Positions 21,618 to 28,205 of a stretch of 33,332 nucleotides of DNA are shown one piece after another. Under the pieces are notes generated by a model. It was not told the origin of the DNA. It searched no databases and saw only the letters and a list, made by a program, of their open reading frames with translations. A program made the translations under genes and the position numbers. Source of the DNA: a virus; IMG/VR virus record IMGVR_UViG_3300013006_002412, positions 1 through 33,332 of that record. The stretch is one strand, 5' to 3'. Each line of letters starts with the position of its first letter. Positions within the stretch are counted from its first letter, which is position 1.

Positions 21618-22289
21618 ATGAGCGACCGGCACGACCAAGAACGCGACGATATTTTCCGGCGCCTGGACCGTCTGGCGATCGATCAGAAGGCTTTCGCCGA
21701 GCTCATCGGGATGAGCGCCGACAAGCTTTCGAAGGTCCGTAGCGGCACGCGCCGCTTTCAAGCTATCGAGGCGGACGACGCGCGGAAGGAGCTCGACAGG
21801 CTCGAGCGCGAGGGCCGGTCACCGGCGCGGCCGCTTGTCCCTGATCATCTGCCGACGCGGACTATCGACGCCGGCGAGACCGCAGCGGTGATGCGGATGG
21901 ATCTATCCTTCGCGCTCGGGCCAGGTACGAACATCGATGAGCATTACATCGAGGGCGAGCCGATCGAATTCGATATCAGCTTTCTTCGGCAGCTGACGCC
22001 TTCGCCTCCGGACCGTCTCAGGGTCGTCGACGGGATCGGGGATTCCATGGGCGAGACGATCCGCGATCGCGACCAGCTCATCCTCGATCTCAACCAGCGT
22101 GTGTTGAACATGCAGGACCGGATCTGGGCCATGTCGTTGTTCGGCGCCGGCGCCGTGAAGCGGCTTAAGGCGATTGGCCAAGGTCGGGTGCTGGTAATTA
22201 GCGACAATCCCGACGTTCCGGATCAGGAGGTCGATGCCAACGACATTGCCCTCGTGGGGCGCGTGGTGGGATCGATCAGGAGGCACTGA
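21618..22289 (+). CDS. cI: CI/LexA-type phage repressor (S24 peptidase)
   Basis: A 223-residue repressor that should hold the lysogenic state. The N-terminal HTH is about 25-60 (AFAELIGMSADKLSKVRSGTRRF). The C-terminal LexA/S24 domain has Ser143 in 'GIGDSMGE' and Lys181 in 'GAVKRLKAIG', with an Ala85-Gly86 bond as likely self-cleavage site ('TIDAGETAA'), as in RecA-stimulated repressors. This predicts induction by DNA damage. There is no Shine-Dalgarno before the ATG, so a leaderless transcript from the operator region is possible, as for lambda cI maintenance mRNA. Its stop overlaps a short frame with a strong ribosome site. Confidence 0.88.
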   Translation: MSDRHDQERDDIFRRLDRLAIDQKAFAELIGMSADKLSKVRSGTRRFQAIEADDARKELDRLEREGRSPARPLVPDHLPTRTIDAGETAAVMRMDLSFALGPGTNIDEHYIEGEPIEFDISFLRQLTPSPPDRLRVVDGIGDSMGETIRDRDQLILDLNQRVLNMQDRIWAMSLFGAGAVKRLKAIGQGRVLVISDNPDVPDQEVDANDIALVGRVVGSIRRH

Positions 22290-22345
22290 TGCTTCGCGAC
22301 CGCCGGTCGTCCGAATTTAGCTTGGTTGGAGAGCATGGTCGCTGA
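22289..22345 (+). CDS. Possible 18-residue coupling peptide
   Basis: ATG at 22289 overlaps the cI stop (TGATG) and has a perfect AGGAGG 6 bp upstream. It opens MLRDRRSSEFSLVGEHGR and stops at 22345, 10 bases past the HIRAN gene ATG (22335). Its job may be to carry ribosomes from cI into the HIRAN gene. The strong ribosome site inside the cI end is what makes it noteworthy; translation is unproven. Confidence 0.4.
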   Translation: MLRDRRSSEFSLVGEHGR

Positions 22346-22757
22346 AGCCCGCGGCGCCTTGAGCCTCGCAGTGGTCGGCGCCGGCTTTCCCAATAAGCGT
22401 GGACCGAGCCGGCGGTTCGAGCTCAACCTCTGTCGCCCAGGCGAGCCGATCGAGCTTCGCCTTGAACCGAAGAACCCTGCGGATGAGAATGCCGTCGCGG
22501 TCTATAGCGAGCGCGGCATCCAGCTCGGCTATCTGACCGCTGAGCGTGCGCCCTGGATCGGCGGCATGATGCGGCAGGGGAGGGAGATCATTGCGATCTT
22601 CCAGCGACAGACCAGCTTCGGCGCTTGGATCCGAATCGGCTTCGATGGCTCACGCCCCGATCTGCCCGTCGAGCGGCATGAGGAATGCGCCCGGGAAAGC
22701 GATTTCTCCGATGTTCCAGCCCCAGATTTCTACCCCGATGAGGAGTGGCCGGATTAG
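22335..22757 (+). CDS. HIRAN-domain protein
   Basis: A 140-residue protein from ATG 22335 (GGAG 5 bp upstream). Residues 12-90 match the HIRAN pattern (LSLAVVGAGFPNK..., 'GEPIELRLEPKNPADENAVAVYSERGIQLGYLTAERAPWIGGMMRQG'). HIRAN domains recognise 3' DNA ends or stalled forks and are usually fused to helicases or nucleases, while stand-alone versions occur in phages. It is co-directional with cI and may be expressed in the lysogen. The acidic C-terminus (ESDFSDVPAPDFYPDEEWPD) is probably disordered. Confidence 0.8.
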   Translation: MVAEARGALSLAVVGAGFPNKRGPSRRFELNLCRPGEPIELRLEPKNPADENAVAVYSERGIQLGYLTAERAPWIGGMMRQGREIIAIFQRQTSFGAWIRIGFDGSRPDLPVERHEECARESDFSDVPAPDFYPDEEWPD

Positions 22758-22773
22758 TCGGTTGCGAAATAAG

Positions 22774-22818
22774 TTGCGATAGTCGCAATTCATGCTTGCG
22801 ATAGTAGCGATAATCGCT
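22774..22818. promoter_or_regulatory. Operator cluster 2 (OL-like)
   Basis: The three operators of the cI/cro gap reappear in reverse order: C TTGCGATAGTCGC (22774-22786, here extended to TCGCAA for perfect TTGCGA/TCGCAA arms), B TTGCGATAGTAGCGAT (22796-22811), and A within AGCGATAATCGCT (22806-22818). Sites B and A lie between and over the -35 and -10 of the plus-strand early promoter, so repressor binding would block polymerase. Confidence 0.82.
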
Positions 22819-22823
22819 ATTAT
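22796..22823 (+). promoter_or_regulatory. PL-like early promoter
   Basis: -35 TTGCGA (22796-22801), 16-bp spacer and -10 TATTAT (22818-22823, one mismatch from TATAAT). The predicted start is near 22830, giving a roughly 36-base leader with GGAG before the ATG at 22866. It would drive the whole plus-strand operon toward recT and the integrase, under control of the overlapping operators. Confidence 0.75.
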
Positions 22824-22865
22824 CGTCGCCATAGCCCCACTGGTCCGGGGCTGTGGAGATCACGC

Positions 22866-23231
22866 ATGCAAGCCTCGACGGCCTTTGCTGAACATGTTGC
22901 GATCGATGGCGCGATAGTTGCCGACAAGTCGATCGATCCCTCTGTCCGGTTCGCCGCGCTCGTAAGCGCCGCCCGGCTGAAGCTCGAGATGGTGCTGGTC
23001 ACCACCGACTTCCCCCACACCGTCTACGACGCGAAGCAGCTGCTCGCGCAGGTCGCCGGCTACGAGTGCGATGCGGCGCGGCCCGGCCTCTTCGGTGAGG
23101 CGAGCCTGCGGACCGGCTTGGGCATGCTTGGCCGGAACGGCATCGGCCCGCAGATCGACACGCTCGTCCGCGCCGCCGCGTTCCACGGCAAGCCGTGGCG
23201 CGCAAAGTGGGCCGGGGAGGGGCAGCTCTGA
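22866..23231 (+). CDS. Hypothetical early protein
   Basis: A 121-residue protein, first gene after the PL-like promoter, with GGAG upstream. It has a helical first half ('SVRFAALVSAARLKLEMVLVTTDFPHTVYDAKQLLAQVAGYECDAARPG') and a Gly-rich basic end ('GLGMLGRNGIGPQIDTLVRAAAFHGKPWRAKW'). No named family is recognised. First-position early proteins in temperate phages often counter host functions or act in antitermination, but nothing here shows that. Confidence 0.65.
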   Translation: MQASTAFAEHVAIDGAIVADKSIDPSVRFAALVSAARLKLEMVLVTTDFPHTVYDAKQLLAQVAGYECDAARPGLFGEASLRTGLGMLGRNGIGPQIDTLVRAAAFHGKPWRAKWAGEGQL

Positions 23232-23581
23232 TGGGCGGAACGCTGACCAGCGCGGACAGGGCGGTGACCGCCGTCCTCAATCGCATTCGCGACGACGGTC
23301 GCGTTGCCTATTTACTCGGCTACGGTTCCAGCACCTTCGAGCACCTGACATCTGCCCACGCTGAACGGACGGGTGAGGATGTCGAGGCCTTCCGCGCATC
23401 GTTCTGGGCCGCTTGCCGGCCCGAGCGCGACGCTGCGCCCGCGCTGCTCGACGCGCTCGAAGCCGAGCTTGCCGACCTCAACGAGGACATCCGTTGGGCC
23501 GAAGACAGCGACCTTGATCGGCTGATCAAGCGCCGGGAGCGGATGGAAGCCGCCATCGCCAAAGTGCGAGGCACCGCATGA
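23231..23581 (+). CDS. Hypothetical phage protein
   Basis: A 116-residue protein from ATG 23231 (TGATG overlap with the previous stop); the in-frame upstream codons belong to the previous gene's region. 'TSADRAVTAVLNRIRDDGRVAYLLGYGSSTFEHLTSAHAERTGED' followed by an acidic helix pair is a pattern of small phage early proteins. The role is unknown. It ends overlapping the next small gene (ATGA). Confidence 0.65.
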   Translation: MGGTLTSADRAVTAVLNRIRDDGRVAYLLGYGSSTFEHLTSAHAERTGEDVEAFRASFWAACRPERDAAPALLDALEAELADLNEDIRWAEDSDLDRLIKRRERMEAAIAKVRGTA

Positions 23582-23730
23582 TCCCCCGCCAAGCCACTCT
23601 CGGCCTCGGCGCCGGCATCTGGATCGCGGGCTTCATGGCTGCGGCGATCGGCGATCTCGCCACCACGGGCTTCGCGTTCGTGATCGGCGCGCTGCTCATC
23701 GGCGGCGCGGTGCGGAGGGCTCGCTCGTGA
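23578..23730 (+). CDS. Small two-helix membrane protein
   Basis: A 50-residue protein (MIPRQATLGLGAGIWIAGFM onward). Two hydrophobic stretches, about 7-23 and 29-44 (FAFVIGALLIGGAV), are separated by a short acidic turn and followed by RRARS. It is likely a hairpin membrane protein with both ends inside. ATGA and GTGA overlaps with both neighbours support it as real. No function is recognised. Confidence 0.6.
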   Translation: MIPRQATLGLGAGIWIAGFMAAAIGDLATTGFAFVIGALLIGGAVRRARS

Positions 23731-23969
23731 GCGCGCTCTTCCACTTCGAGGACCGCCGCGCCTTCGGGAAGGTCGATCTGCTCAAGGCGGACGGCGGCAC
23801 CGATATGGAGATCCCGGCCGACCTGCTCGATCGCCCTGAGGTGCTGATCGCGCTGCTGATCATCTCCAGCAACGGAGGGAAGGGGGCCTTCAACCGGCTC
23901 TCGGACTCCGAGGTGCTGGAAGTCGACCAGGCCGCGCGCACCGTCGCGCCGCGGGAGTTCGAGCTGTGA
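23727..23969 (+). CDS. Small acidic hypothetical protein
   Basis: An 80-residue protein with a GTG start inside a GTGA overlap. Sequence such as 'MSALFHFEDRRAFGKVDLLK' and 'LLIISSNGGKGAFNRLSDSEVLEVDQAARTVAPREFEL' suggests a compact alpha/beta domain. No family is recognised. It is translated in a chain of overlapping small genes. Confidence 0.6.
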   Translation: MSALFHFEDRRAFGKVDLLKADGGTDMEIPADLLDRPEVLIALLIISSNGGKGAFNRLSDSEVLEVDQAARTVAPREFEL

Positions 23970-24178
23970 CGGCGCCGCGCAACCTGGGCGAGCAGCTCAT
24001 CACCGCCCTTGCTGCCGCCAATCCTGAGCGGGTCGAGAGCATCATCCCGGGCTTCCCCGCGTTCGCGGTTGGTTACCTCGAGGGCATGCTCAACGATATC
24101 GGCGCGCAGTCGCCCCGAGCGCGCAAGCTTATCGAGCAGCATATCGCTCGCCAGCGCGCGAAAGCGTTGTTGCTGTGA
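23966..24178 (+). CDS. Small helical hypothetical protein
   Basis: A 70-residue protein with a GTG start in a GTGA overlap. It is entirely helical by composition (LGEQLITALAAANPERVESI ... RARKLIEQHIARQRAKALLL). No family or function is recognised. Its own end overlaps the next gene in the same way. Confidence 0.6.
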   Translation: MTAPRNLGEQLITALAAANPERVESIIPGFPAFAVGYLEGMLNDIGAQSPRARKLIEQHIARQRAKALLL

Positions 24179-24567
24179 GCCGCGCTGGCCTCATCTATTC
24201 GGAGCGCCGCGCGCCGGTCCAGGCGGAGGGCTTCGACCCCGATGTCCCGGTTGCGGGCTTCTACCGCACGCGCCTCGTCAAGGGCGGCATGATGGTCGGC
24301 GTGCGCATCTGGTACGGCGCGCCGCTCGACCCCGTCACCGGCGAGGAACTGGATCGCTCGCATCGCTGGCAGGCCCTCGTCAATGACGGCGCGATCGATC
24401 TCGAGCGCGTCTGGCCTGGCTGCGCCGACGATCCGATCAGCGAGGCCGATTACCGCGGCTACTGCGCCCGCCAGCGCTGGGGCGAGAAAGCCGCGCCCGA
24501 GACGGCCTACGCCGACCCCACCCGCAAGCTGGACCCGCTGTCCAGCCAAACCCCTCTGCCGTTCTAA
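24175..24567 (+). CDS. Hypothetical phage protein
   Basis: A 130-residue protein with a GTG start (GTGA overlap). The core 'VPVAGFYRTRLVKGGMMVGVRIWYGAPLDPVTGEELDRSHRWQALVNDGAIDLERVWPGCA' is a beta-rich pattern I associate with conserved alphaproteobacterial phage proteins of the recombination operon. It ends 'KLDPLSSQTPLPF', a short motif like the C-terminal tips of SSB and RecT-associated proteins (a terminal Phe preceded by Pro), which could contact host SSB partners. That last point is speculation. Confidence 0.65.
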   Translation: MSRAGLIYSERRAPVQAEGFDPDVPVAGFYRTRLVKGGMMVGVRIWYGAPLDPVTGEELDRSHRWQALVNDGAIDLERVWPGCADDPISEADYRGYCARQRWGEKAAPETAYADPTRKLDPLSSQTPLPF

Positions 24568-24581
24568 CCGAGGAGCCCGTC

Positions 24582-25379
24582 ATGGAGCCCAAGCCCGTAT
24601 TCGACGACATCAAGCCCTGGCCCGAGCAGAATGCGCCGGAGGAGAACCCTCGGGCCGTCATCGGCGGTAACGAGCCGCCGCTTGAAGAGCGCATCGGCGC
24701 CGAGTTCCGCGAAGCGCTGCTCGGCGAGCGCGCCGACTTCATGGTGCTGCTCGACCAGCTGCTCGGCAAGGTCAATCCGGATCTGGAGAAGCCGGAGGAT
24801 CTCGGCTCCGTGCACCGCGCGAGGTGCGACAGCGAAGAGAACCTCGGCAAGTGCGGAGAGCTGGTGAAGCGCTTGCGCGCCTGCGAGACCCTGGTCACGT
24901 CCGTGCACGTCGCGGTGAAGAAGCCGTACCTCGACGCCGGTCGCCTGGTCGATGGCGAGAAGAACGCGCTGATCGGCCGCATTAGCGACGGCAAGGCTAA
25001 GGTCCAGCAGCTGATGGACGGCTATGCCGCCGAGCAGCTGAAGGCCAAGCGCGAGCGTGAGGCCGAAGAGGCCGCGAACCGGGAGAAGCTCGAGGCGCTG
25101 GCTCGCGCGAACAATCTGGAAGCCGCTCTCCCGCCGCCGCCGCCGCCGCCCGCGCGCACCGGGCCTGTCCGCTCTGATGGAGGTGCCACCGTGTCCTTCG
25201 GCACCGAGCATGTCAGCACGGTCACTGATTACGCGAAGGCGTTCAAGAAGGTGAAGGACGACGCCAAGGTTCGCGAGGCGATCGACGCCGCGATCCAGCG
25301 CGTGGTGAAGACCGCCAAGGGCAAGATCGAGATCCCCGGCGTCGCGATCACCGAGCGCGCGAAGACGAGCGCGCGCTGA
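24582..25379 (+). CDS. Coiled-coil phage protein of the recT operon
   Basis: A 265-residue protein. Residues of about 35-170 are a long charged helical region with coiled-coil character, ending in KREREAEEAANREKLEALAR. A run of eight prolines follows near 186 (CCG repeats in the DNA), then a domain 'GPVRSDGGATVSFGTEHVSTVTDYAKAFKKV...IEIPGVAITERAKTSAR'. This layout (coiled coil, Pro linker, 'DyakAl...ipGv' tail) recurs in phage recombination clusters. I do not know a proven function; it may be a RecT accessory or exonuclease-modulating protein. The proline run probably makes translation EF-P dependent. GAGG lies before the ATG. Confidence 0.65.
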   Translation: MEPKPVFDDIKPWPEQNAPEENPRAVIGGNEPPLEERIGAEFREALLGERADFMVLLDQLLGKVNPDLEKPEDLGSVHRARCDSEENLGKCGELVKRLRACETLVTSVHVAVKKPYLDAGRLVDGEKNALIGRISDGKAKVQQLMDGYAAEQLKAKREREAEEAANREKLEALARANNLEAALPPPPPPPARTGPVRSDGGATVSFGTEHVSTVTDYAKAFKKVKDDAKVREAIDAAIQRVVKTAKGKIEIPGVAITERAKTSAR

Positions 25380-25723
25380 TGGTCGTCTTCACCTTCAGCG
25401 CTGCGGCGAAGCAGCACATGGAGCGGCGCGGGTACGGCGAGCGCGAAATGCTCGGCACCATCCCCAAGATGCTCGACGATCGCGACCCAGCGAGCGCTGT
25501 CGAGCAGATCGATGCCGCCTACCGGGATATCGGCGGTGGCTGGCACGACACCAAGGGCTTTACGCTCGATGTGGCGGCCGGGACGCTGACCTATCCGGGC
25601 GACCCCGCGCGCCAGCTGATCGCCGACGCCATGCTCCGCGACGAGAAGATCATGTTCTTCGACGGCGCCTGGATCGCAGTCATCCAGCAGGACGGCGCCT
25701 TCCGTGTGGCGAGGATCGACTGA
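25379..25723 (+). CDS. Hypothetical protein
   Basis: A 114-residue protein starting in a TGATG overlap. 'FTFSAAAKQHMERRGYGEREMLGTIPKML', with 'WIAVIQQDGAFRVARID' at the end, loosely recalls the RelE/DUF4258-like 'SxHAxxRmxxRgit' layout, where the central His and Arg contact RNA. Key catalytic residues are not evident, so I leave it unassigned. It overlaps the next gene by ATG/TGA. Confidence 0.6.
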   Translation: MVVFTFSAAAKQHMERRGYGEREMLGTIPKMLDDRDPASAVEQIDAAYRDIGGGWHDTKGFTLDVAAGTLTYPGDPARQLIADAMLRDEKIMFFDGAWIAVIQQDGAFRVARID

Positions 25724-25935
25724 TGGAGGCGCCACCTTTCTGGCTGGTGTGGTCCCCGAGCGGCGATCGCGAGCCCCGTTTCAAGCATGCGGACAGCGGC
25801 GCCGCGGAACGAGAGGCCGAGCGCCTCGCGGATCAGCACCCCGGCCGCGAATTCTACGTCCTCCAGCCCACCTACCATGTCGTTGCGCAGCGCAGGCTCA
25901 CCCAGCGCTTCTCCGACGATGCGGTCCCTTTCTGA
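25723..25935 (+). CDS. Small hypothetical protein
   Basis: A 70-residue protein: 'FWLVWSPSGDREPRFKHADSGAAEREAERLADQHPGREFYVLQPTYHVV'. This beta-alpha-beta pattern of a residue-poor 'WlVwnP..g..P...h.s...A..eAeRLA..nPG..F.VL.p' type is widespread in phage and prophage early regions. The function is unknown. The start overlaps the upstream stop (TGATG). Confidence 0.7.
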   Translation: MEAPPFWLVWSPSGDREPRFKHADSGAAEREAERLADQHPGREFYVLQPTYHVVAQRRLTQRFSDDAVPF

Positions 25936-25946
25936 GGAGAAGCACA

Positions 25947-26222
25947 ATGCGTAAGTTCGTGAAGGTCAAGTTCAGGACCGAAGACACCCGCACCTACACC
26001 TACACCTGGGACGGTGAACCTCTCGCCGAGGGCGACATGGTCAAGGTCGCGGACAATCGCAGCGACGGTTGGAAGCGCGTCACGGTGGTGGAGATCACCG
26101 ACGAAGAGCCGCCGTTCGCCTGCAAGCCCATCCTCGGGAAGGTCGACGACCAGCCCGAGCCGACCCCGCTCGAAACCGCCAGCCCCGCCGACGCGATCGG
26201 CGAGGGTGATCTGACCTTCTGA
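25947..26222 (+). CDS. Small beta-rich phage protein
   Basis: A 91-residue protein from ATG 25947, with GAGGAG upstream. 'KFVKVKFRTEDTRTYTYTWDGEPLAEGDMVKVADNRSDGWKRVTVVEI' reads as a small SH3-like or beta-barrel domain, followed by an acidic tail ending in DLTF. The TF-type acidic end is reminiscent of SSB-like C-terminal tips. No family is recognised. It directly precedes recT by 13 bp. Confidence 0.65.
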   Translation: MRKFVKVKFRTEDTRTYTYTWDGEPLAEGDMVKVADNRSDGWKRVTVVEITDEEPPFACKPILGKVDDQPEPTPLETASPADAIGEGDLTF

Positions 26223-26235
26223 GGAAGCCCTACCA

Positions 26236-27438
26236 ATGAACGCTATCACGACCGTCGACGAGACGCGCCAGGCCGTAGCCTCGCTCAACAACCAGCTCGC
26301 CACCCGCGCCGATCAGTTCAAGATGGTGCTTCCGGTGCACATCTCGCCCGAGCAGTTCCAGCGCACCATCATCACCGCCGTTCAGTCAGACGTCGAGCTG
26401 CTCAAGGCCGACCGCCAGAGCTTGCTCCTCGCTTGCATGAAGGCGGCGCAGGACGGGCTGCTGCCCGACAAGCGCGAGGCGGCGCTGGTGATCTTCTCGA
26501 CCCGCGTCAAGCAGGGGAGCCAATGGGTCAGCGTCAAGCAGGTCCAGTACATGCCGATGGTCTACGGCCTGCGGAAGAAGATCCTTCAGTCCGGCGAGAT
26601 CAGCTCGATCGAGACCAACGTGGTTTACCGCGCAGAAATGGAGAGCGGGCGCTTCATCTACGAGGCCGGCACCGAGGCGGTGCTGCGTCACCGCCCCGAC
26701 CTGATGCTCTCGGAGGAGGACTCGACCGACGACAACATCATTGCCGCCTACTCGGTGGCGGTGATGAAGGATGGCTCGAAATCGTTCGAGGTGATGCGCC
26801 GCGCCGAGATCAACAAGGTGCGGCAGGTGAGCCAGACCGGCGCCCTGGGCAGGACGAAGTACAATTCGAGCGACCCGATTCCGCCCAAGGGCCCGTGGGT
26901 CGACTGGTTCGCCGAGATGGCGCGAAAGACCGTCATGCGCCGCCATAGCAAGACGCTGCCGATGTCTGGCGACCTGATCGATGTCGAGGGCCGCGACGAA
27001 GAGTTGACCGCCCGGTCGGTGGCCGCGGCGCTGGCCGCCGAGGAAGCTGAACCGGCACGGCTGATTGAGCCGACCCGGGAAGAGGCTGCTCTCGCGGAGG
27101 GTGCCGATCCCGCCACCGGCGAACTGCCGCGCGACGAGGTCGATGAGGAAGCGGTCCGCGCCGCTGACCGCGAGGGCTTGGCCGAAATGGACGGGCAGGG
27201 GGGCTCCGATGAGCAGCCGGCTAGCGCCGACGATGACGCCACCCCGGAGGACCACCCGGCACGCGCGGTTGCGGCCGAACTGACCCAGCGGCTCGAGAGC
27301 GCGGAGATCCTCGGCGACGTGCTGAACGTCGAGAGCGAGTTCGCCAAGCAGCGCGACGTCATTCCGGATGACGTCGCCGCCGATGTCGATGTGGCGATCA
27401 CCACCGCCAAGGCGCGGTTCAAGAAGGGAGCAAAGTAA
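26236..27438 (+). CDS. recT: RecT-family single-strand annealing protein
   Basis: A 400-residue protein. Residues 1 to about 250 match RecT (ADQFKMVLPVHISPEQFQRTIITAVQ, 'LLACMKAAQDGLLPDKREAALVIF', 'QVQYMPMVYGLRKKILQSGEISSIETNVVY', 'PKGPWVDWFAEMARKTVMRRHSKTLPMS'). RecT anneals complementary strands and drives phage recombination. Residues 260-355 form an unusually long acidic Ala/Glu/Asp-rich extension, then a short helical end. No RecE or YqaJ-type exonuclease is seen anywhere in the window. GAGGA lies before the start and the CCCTACCAA motif ends on the ATG. Confidence 0.93.
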   Translation: MNAITTVDETRQAVASLNNQLATRADQFKMVLPVHISPEQFQRTIITAVQSDVELLKADRQSLLLACMKAAQDGLLPDKREAALVIFSTRVKQGSQWVSVKQVQYMPMVYGLRKKILQSGEISSIETNVVYRAEMESGRFIYEAGTEAVLRHRPDLMLSEEDSTDDNIIAAYSVAVMKDGSKSFEVMRRAEINKVRQVSQTGALGRTKYNSSDPIPPKGPWVDWFAEMARKTVMRRHSKTLPMSGDLIDVEGRDEELTARSVAAALAAEEAEPARLIEPTREEAALAEGADPATGELPRDEVDEEAVRAADREGLAEMDGQGGSDEQPASADDDATPEDHPARAVAAELTQRLESAEILGDVLNVESEFAKQRDVIPDDVAADVDVAITTAKARFKKGAK

Positions 27439-27440
27439 CT

Positions 27441-27839
27441 ATGGACCAGGCCAGCATCCTGACGCTGACCGGCGATATCGTCGCCGCGCACGTCTCGAAC
27501 AACTCGGTCGCGATGACCGACCTGCCGACGCTGATCACCAACACCTATGACGCGCTGTCCCGCCTCGGCCAGCCGAAGGTGGCGGAGGCACCGAAGCAGG
27601 CGCCGGCGGTGTCGATCCGCGCCTCGGTGCGGCCCGACTACATCGTGTGCTTGGAGGACGGGAAGAAGCTGAAGATGCTCAAGCGGCATCTGATGACCCA
27701 CTATCAGCTGACGCCGGAGCAATACCGGGCGAAGTGGAACCTGCCCGCCGACTACCCGCTCGTCGCGCCCAACTATGCCGAGCAGCGCCGCAACCTGGCG
27801 AAGAAGATCGGCCTCGGCACCAAGCGTCGCAAGCGCTGA
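27441..27839 (+). CDS. MucR/Ros-family transcriptional regulator
   Basis: A 132-residue protein starting 2 bp after recT. The C-terminal half is the MucR domain 'IVCLEDGKKLKMLKRHLMTHYQLTPEQYRAKWNLPADYPLVAPNYAEQRRNLAKKIGLG'. In classic Ros the finger has CxxC; here the second Cys is Asp (CLED), a change also seen in family members that fold without zinc. Host MucR proteins silence AT-rich genes and control cell-cycle, exopolysaccharide or virulence genes in alphaproteobacteria. The phage copy could regulate phage genes or mimic the host factor. The N-terminus 'LTGDIVAAHVSNNSVAMTDLPTLITNTYDAL' is the usual oligomerisation part. Confidence 0.92.
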   Translation: MDQASILTLTGDIVAAHVSNNSVAMTDLPTLITNTYDALSRLGQPKVAEAPKQAPAVSIRASVRPDYIVCLEDGKKLKMLKRHLMTHYQLTPEQYRAKWNLPADYPLVAPNYAEQRRNLAKKIGLGTKRRKR

Positions 27840-27916
27840 GCCCCCCGGAGGGTGGGGCCGCGGCGACGCAGCTTCACCCCGAGGATGGGCGCAGTGCCCG
27901 AACCCAGGAGAAGAGA

Positions 27917-28126
27917 ATGCCCAGCTTGGACGCCATCACCGCCGCGATCGCCGAAGCCGACGCTGCGACCGTCGCCACCATCGCCGCCCGCGCAATCACG
28001 CGCATCGGCGAGATCGGGCTTGAGGCCGGCGAGGCCTTCGGTGCCGAGGTCGAGACGATCGTGGGCGAGAACGACCAGGCCTATTTCGAAGAGGGCTGCT
28101 CGCAGATCGACACTCACCTGTTCTGA
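27917..28126 (+). CDS. Small hypothetical protein
   Basis: A 69-residue protein with an AGGAG ribosome site and ATG at 27917. It opens MPSLDAITAAIAEADAATVA, continues with an Ala/Ile-rich amphipathic helix and an acidic end (EVETIVGENDQAYFEEGCSQID). No family is recognised. Unlike the overlapping genes before it, it stands alone between two structured spacers. Confidence 0.6.
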   Translation: MPSLDAITAAIAEADAATVATIAARAITRIGEIGLEAGEAFGAEVETIVGENDQAYFEEGCSQIDTHLF

Positions 28127-28136
28127 CGCCCCGGGA

Positions 28137-28163
28137 GGGCGGCCCGCGTCCCCCGGGCCGCCC
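28137..28163 (+). terminator. Perfect 10-bp-stem hairpin in spacer
   Basis: Arms 28137-28146 and 28154-28163 are fully complementary around a 7-base loop. It begins 11 bp after the preceding stop and is followed by GACGATGGCG. There is no U-tract. It probably acts as an mRNA 3' stabiliser, a pause site or a Rho-dependent partial terminator. Confidence 0.5.
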
Positions 28164-28205
28164 CGACGATGGCGGCAATTCAGCCGACCAAGAAGGAGAA
28201 TCCAG

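Noticed and set aside
21537-22818. Short repeated GCGATA units that could suggest a CRISPR array
   Set aside because: Repeats are only 11-16 bp, few and palindromic, at promoters with irregular spacing and no cas genes. They fit repressor operators.
25379-25723. Calling this protein a RelE/DUF4258-type toxin
   Set aside because: Only the opening SAAAKQHMERRGYGERE is suggestive. There is no partner antitoxin-like gene and no clear catalytic set.
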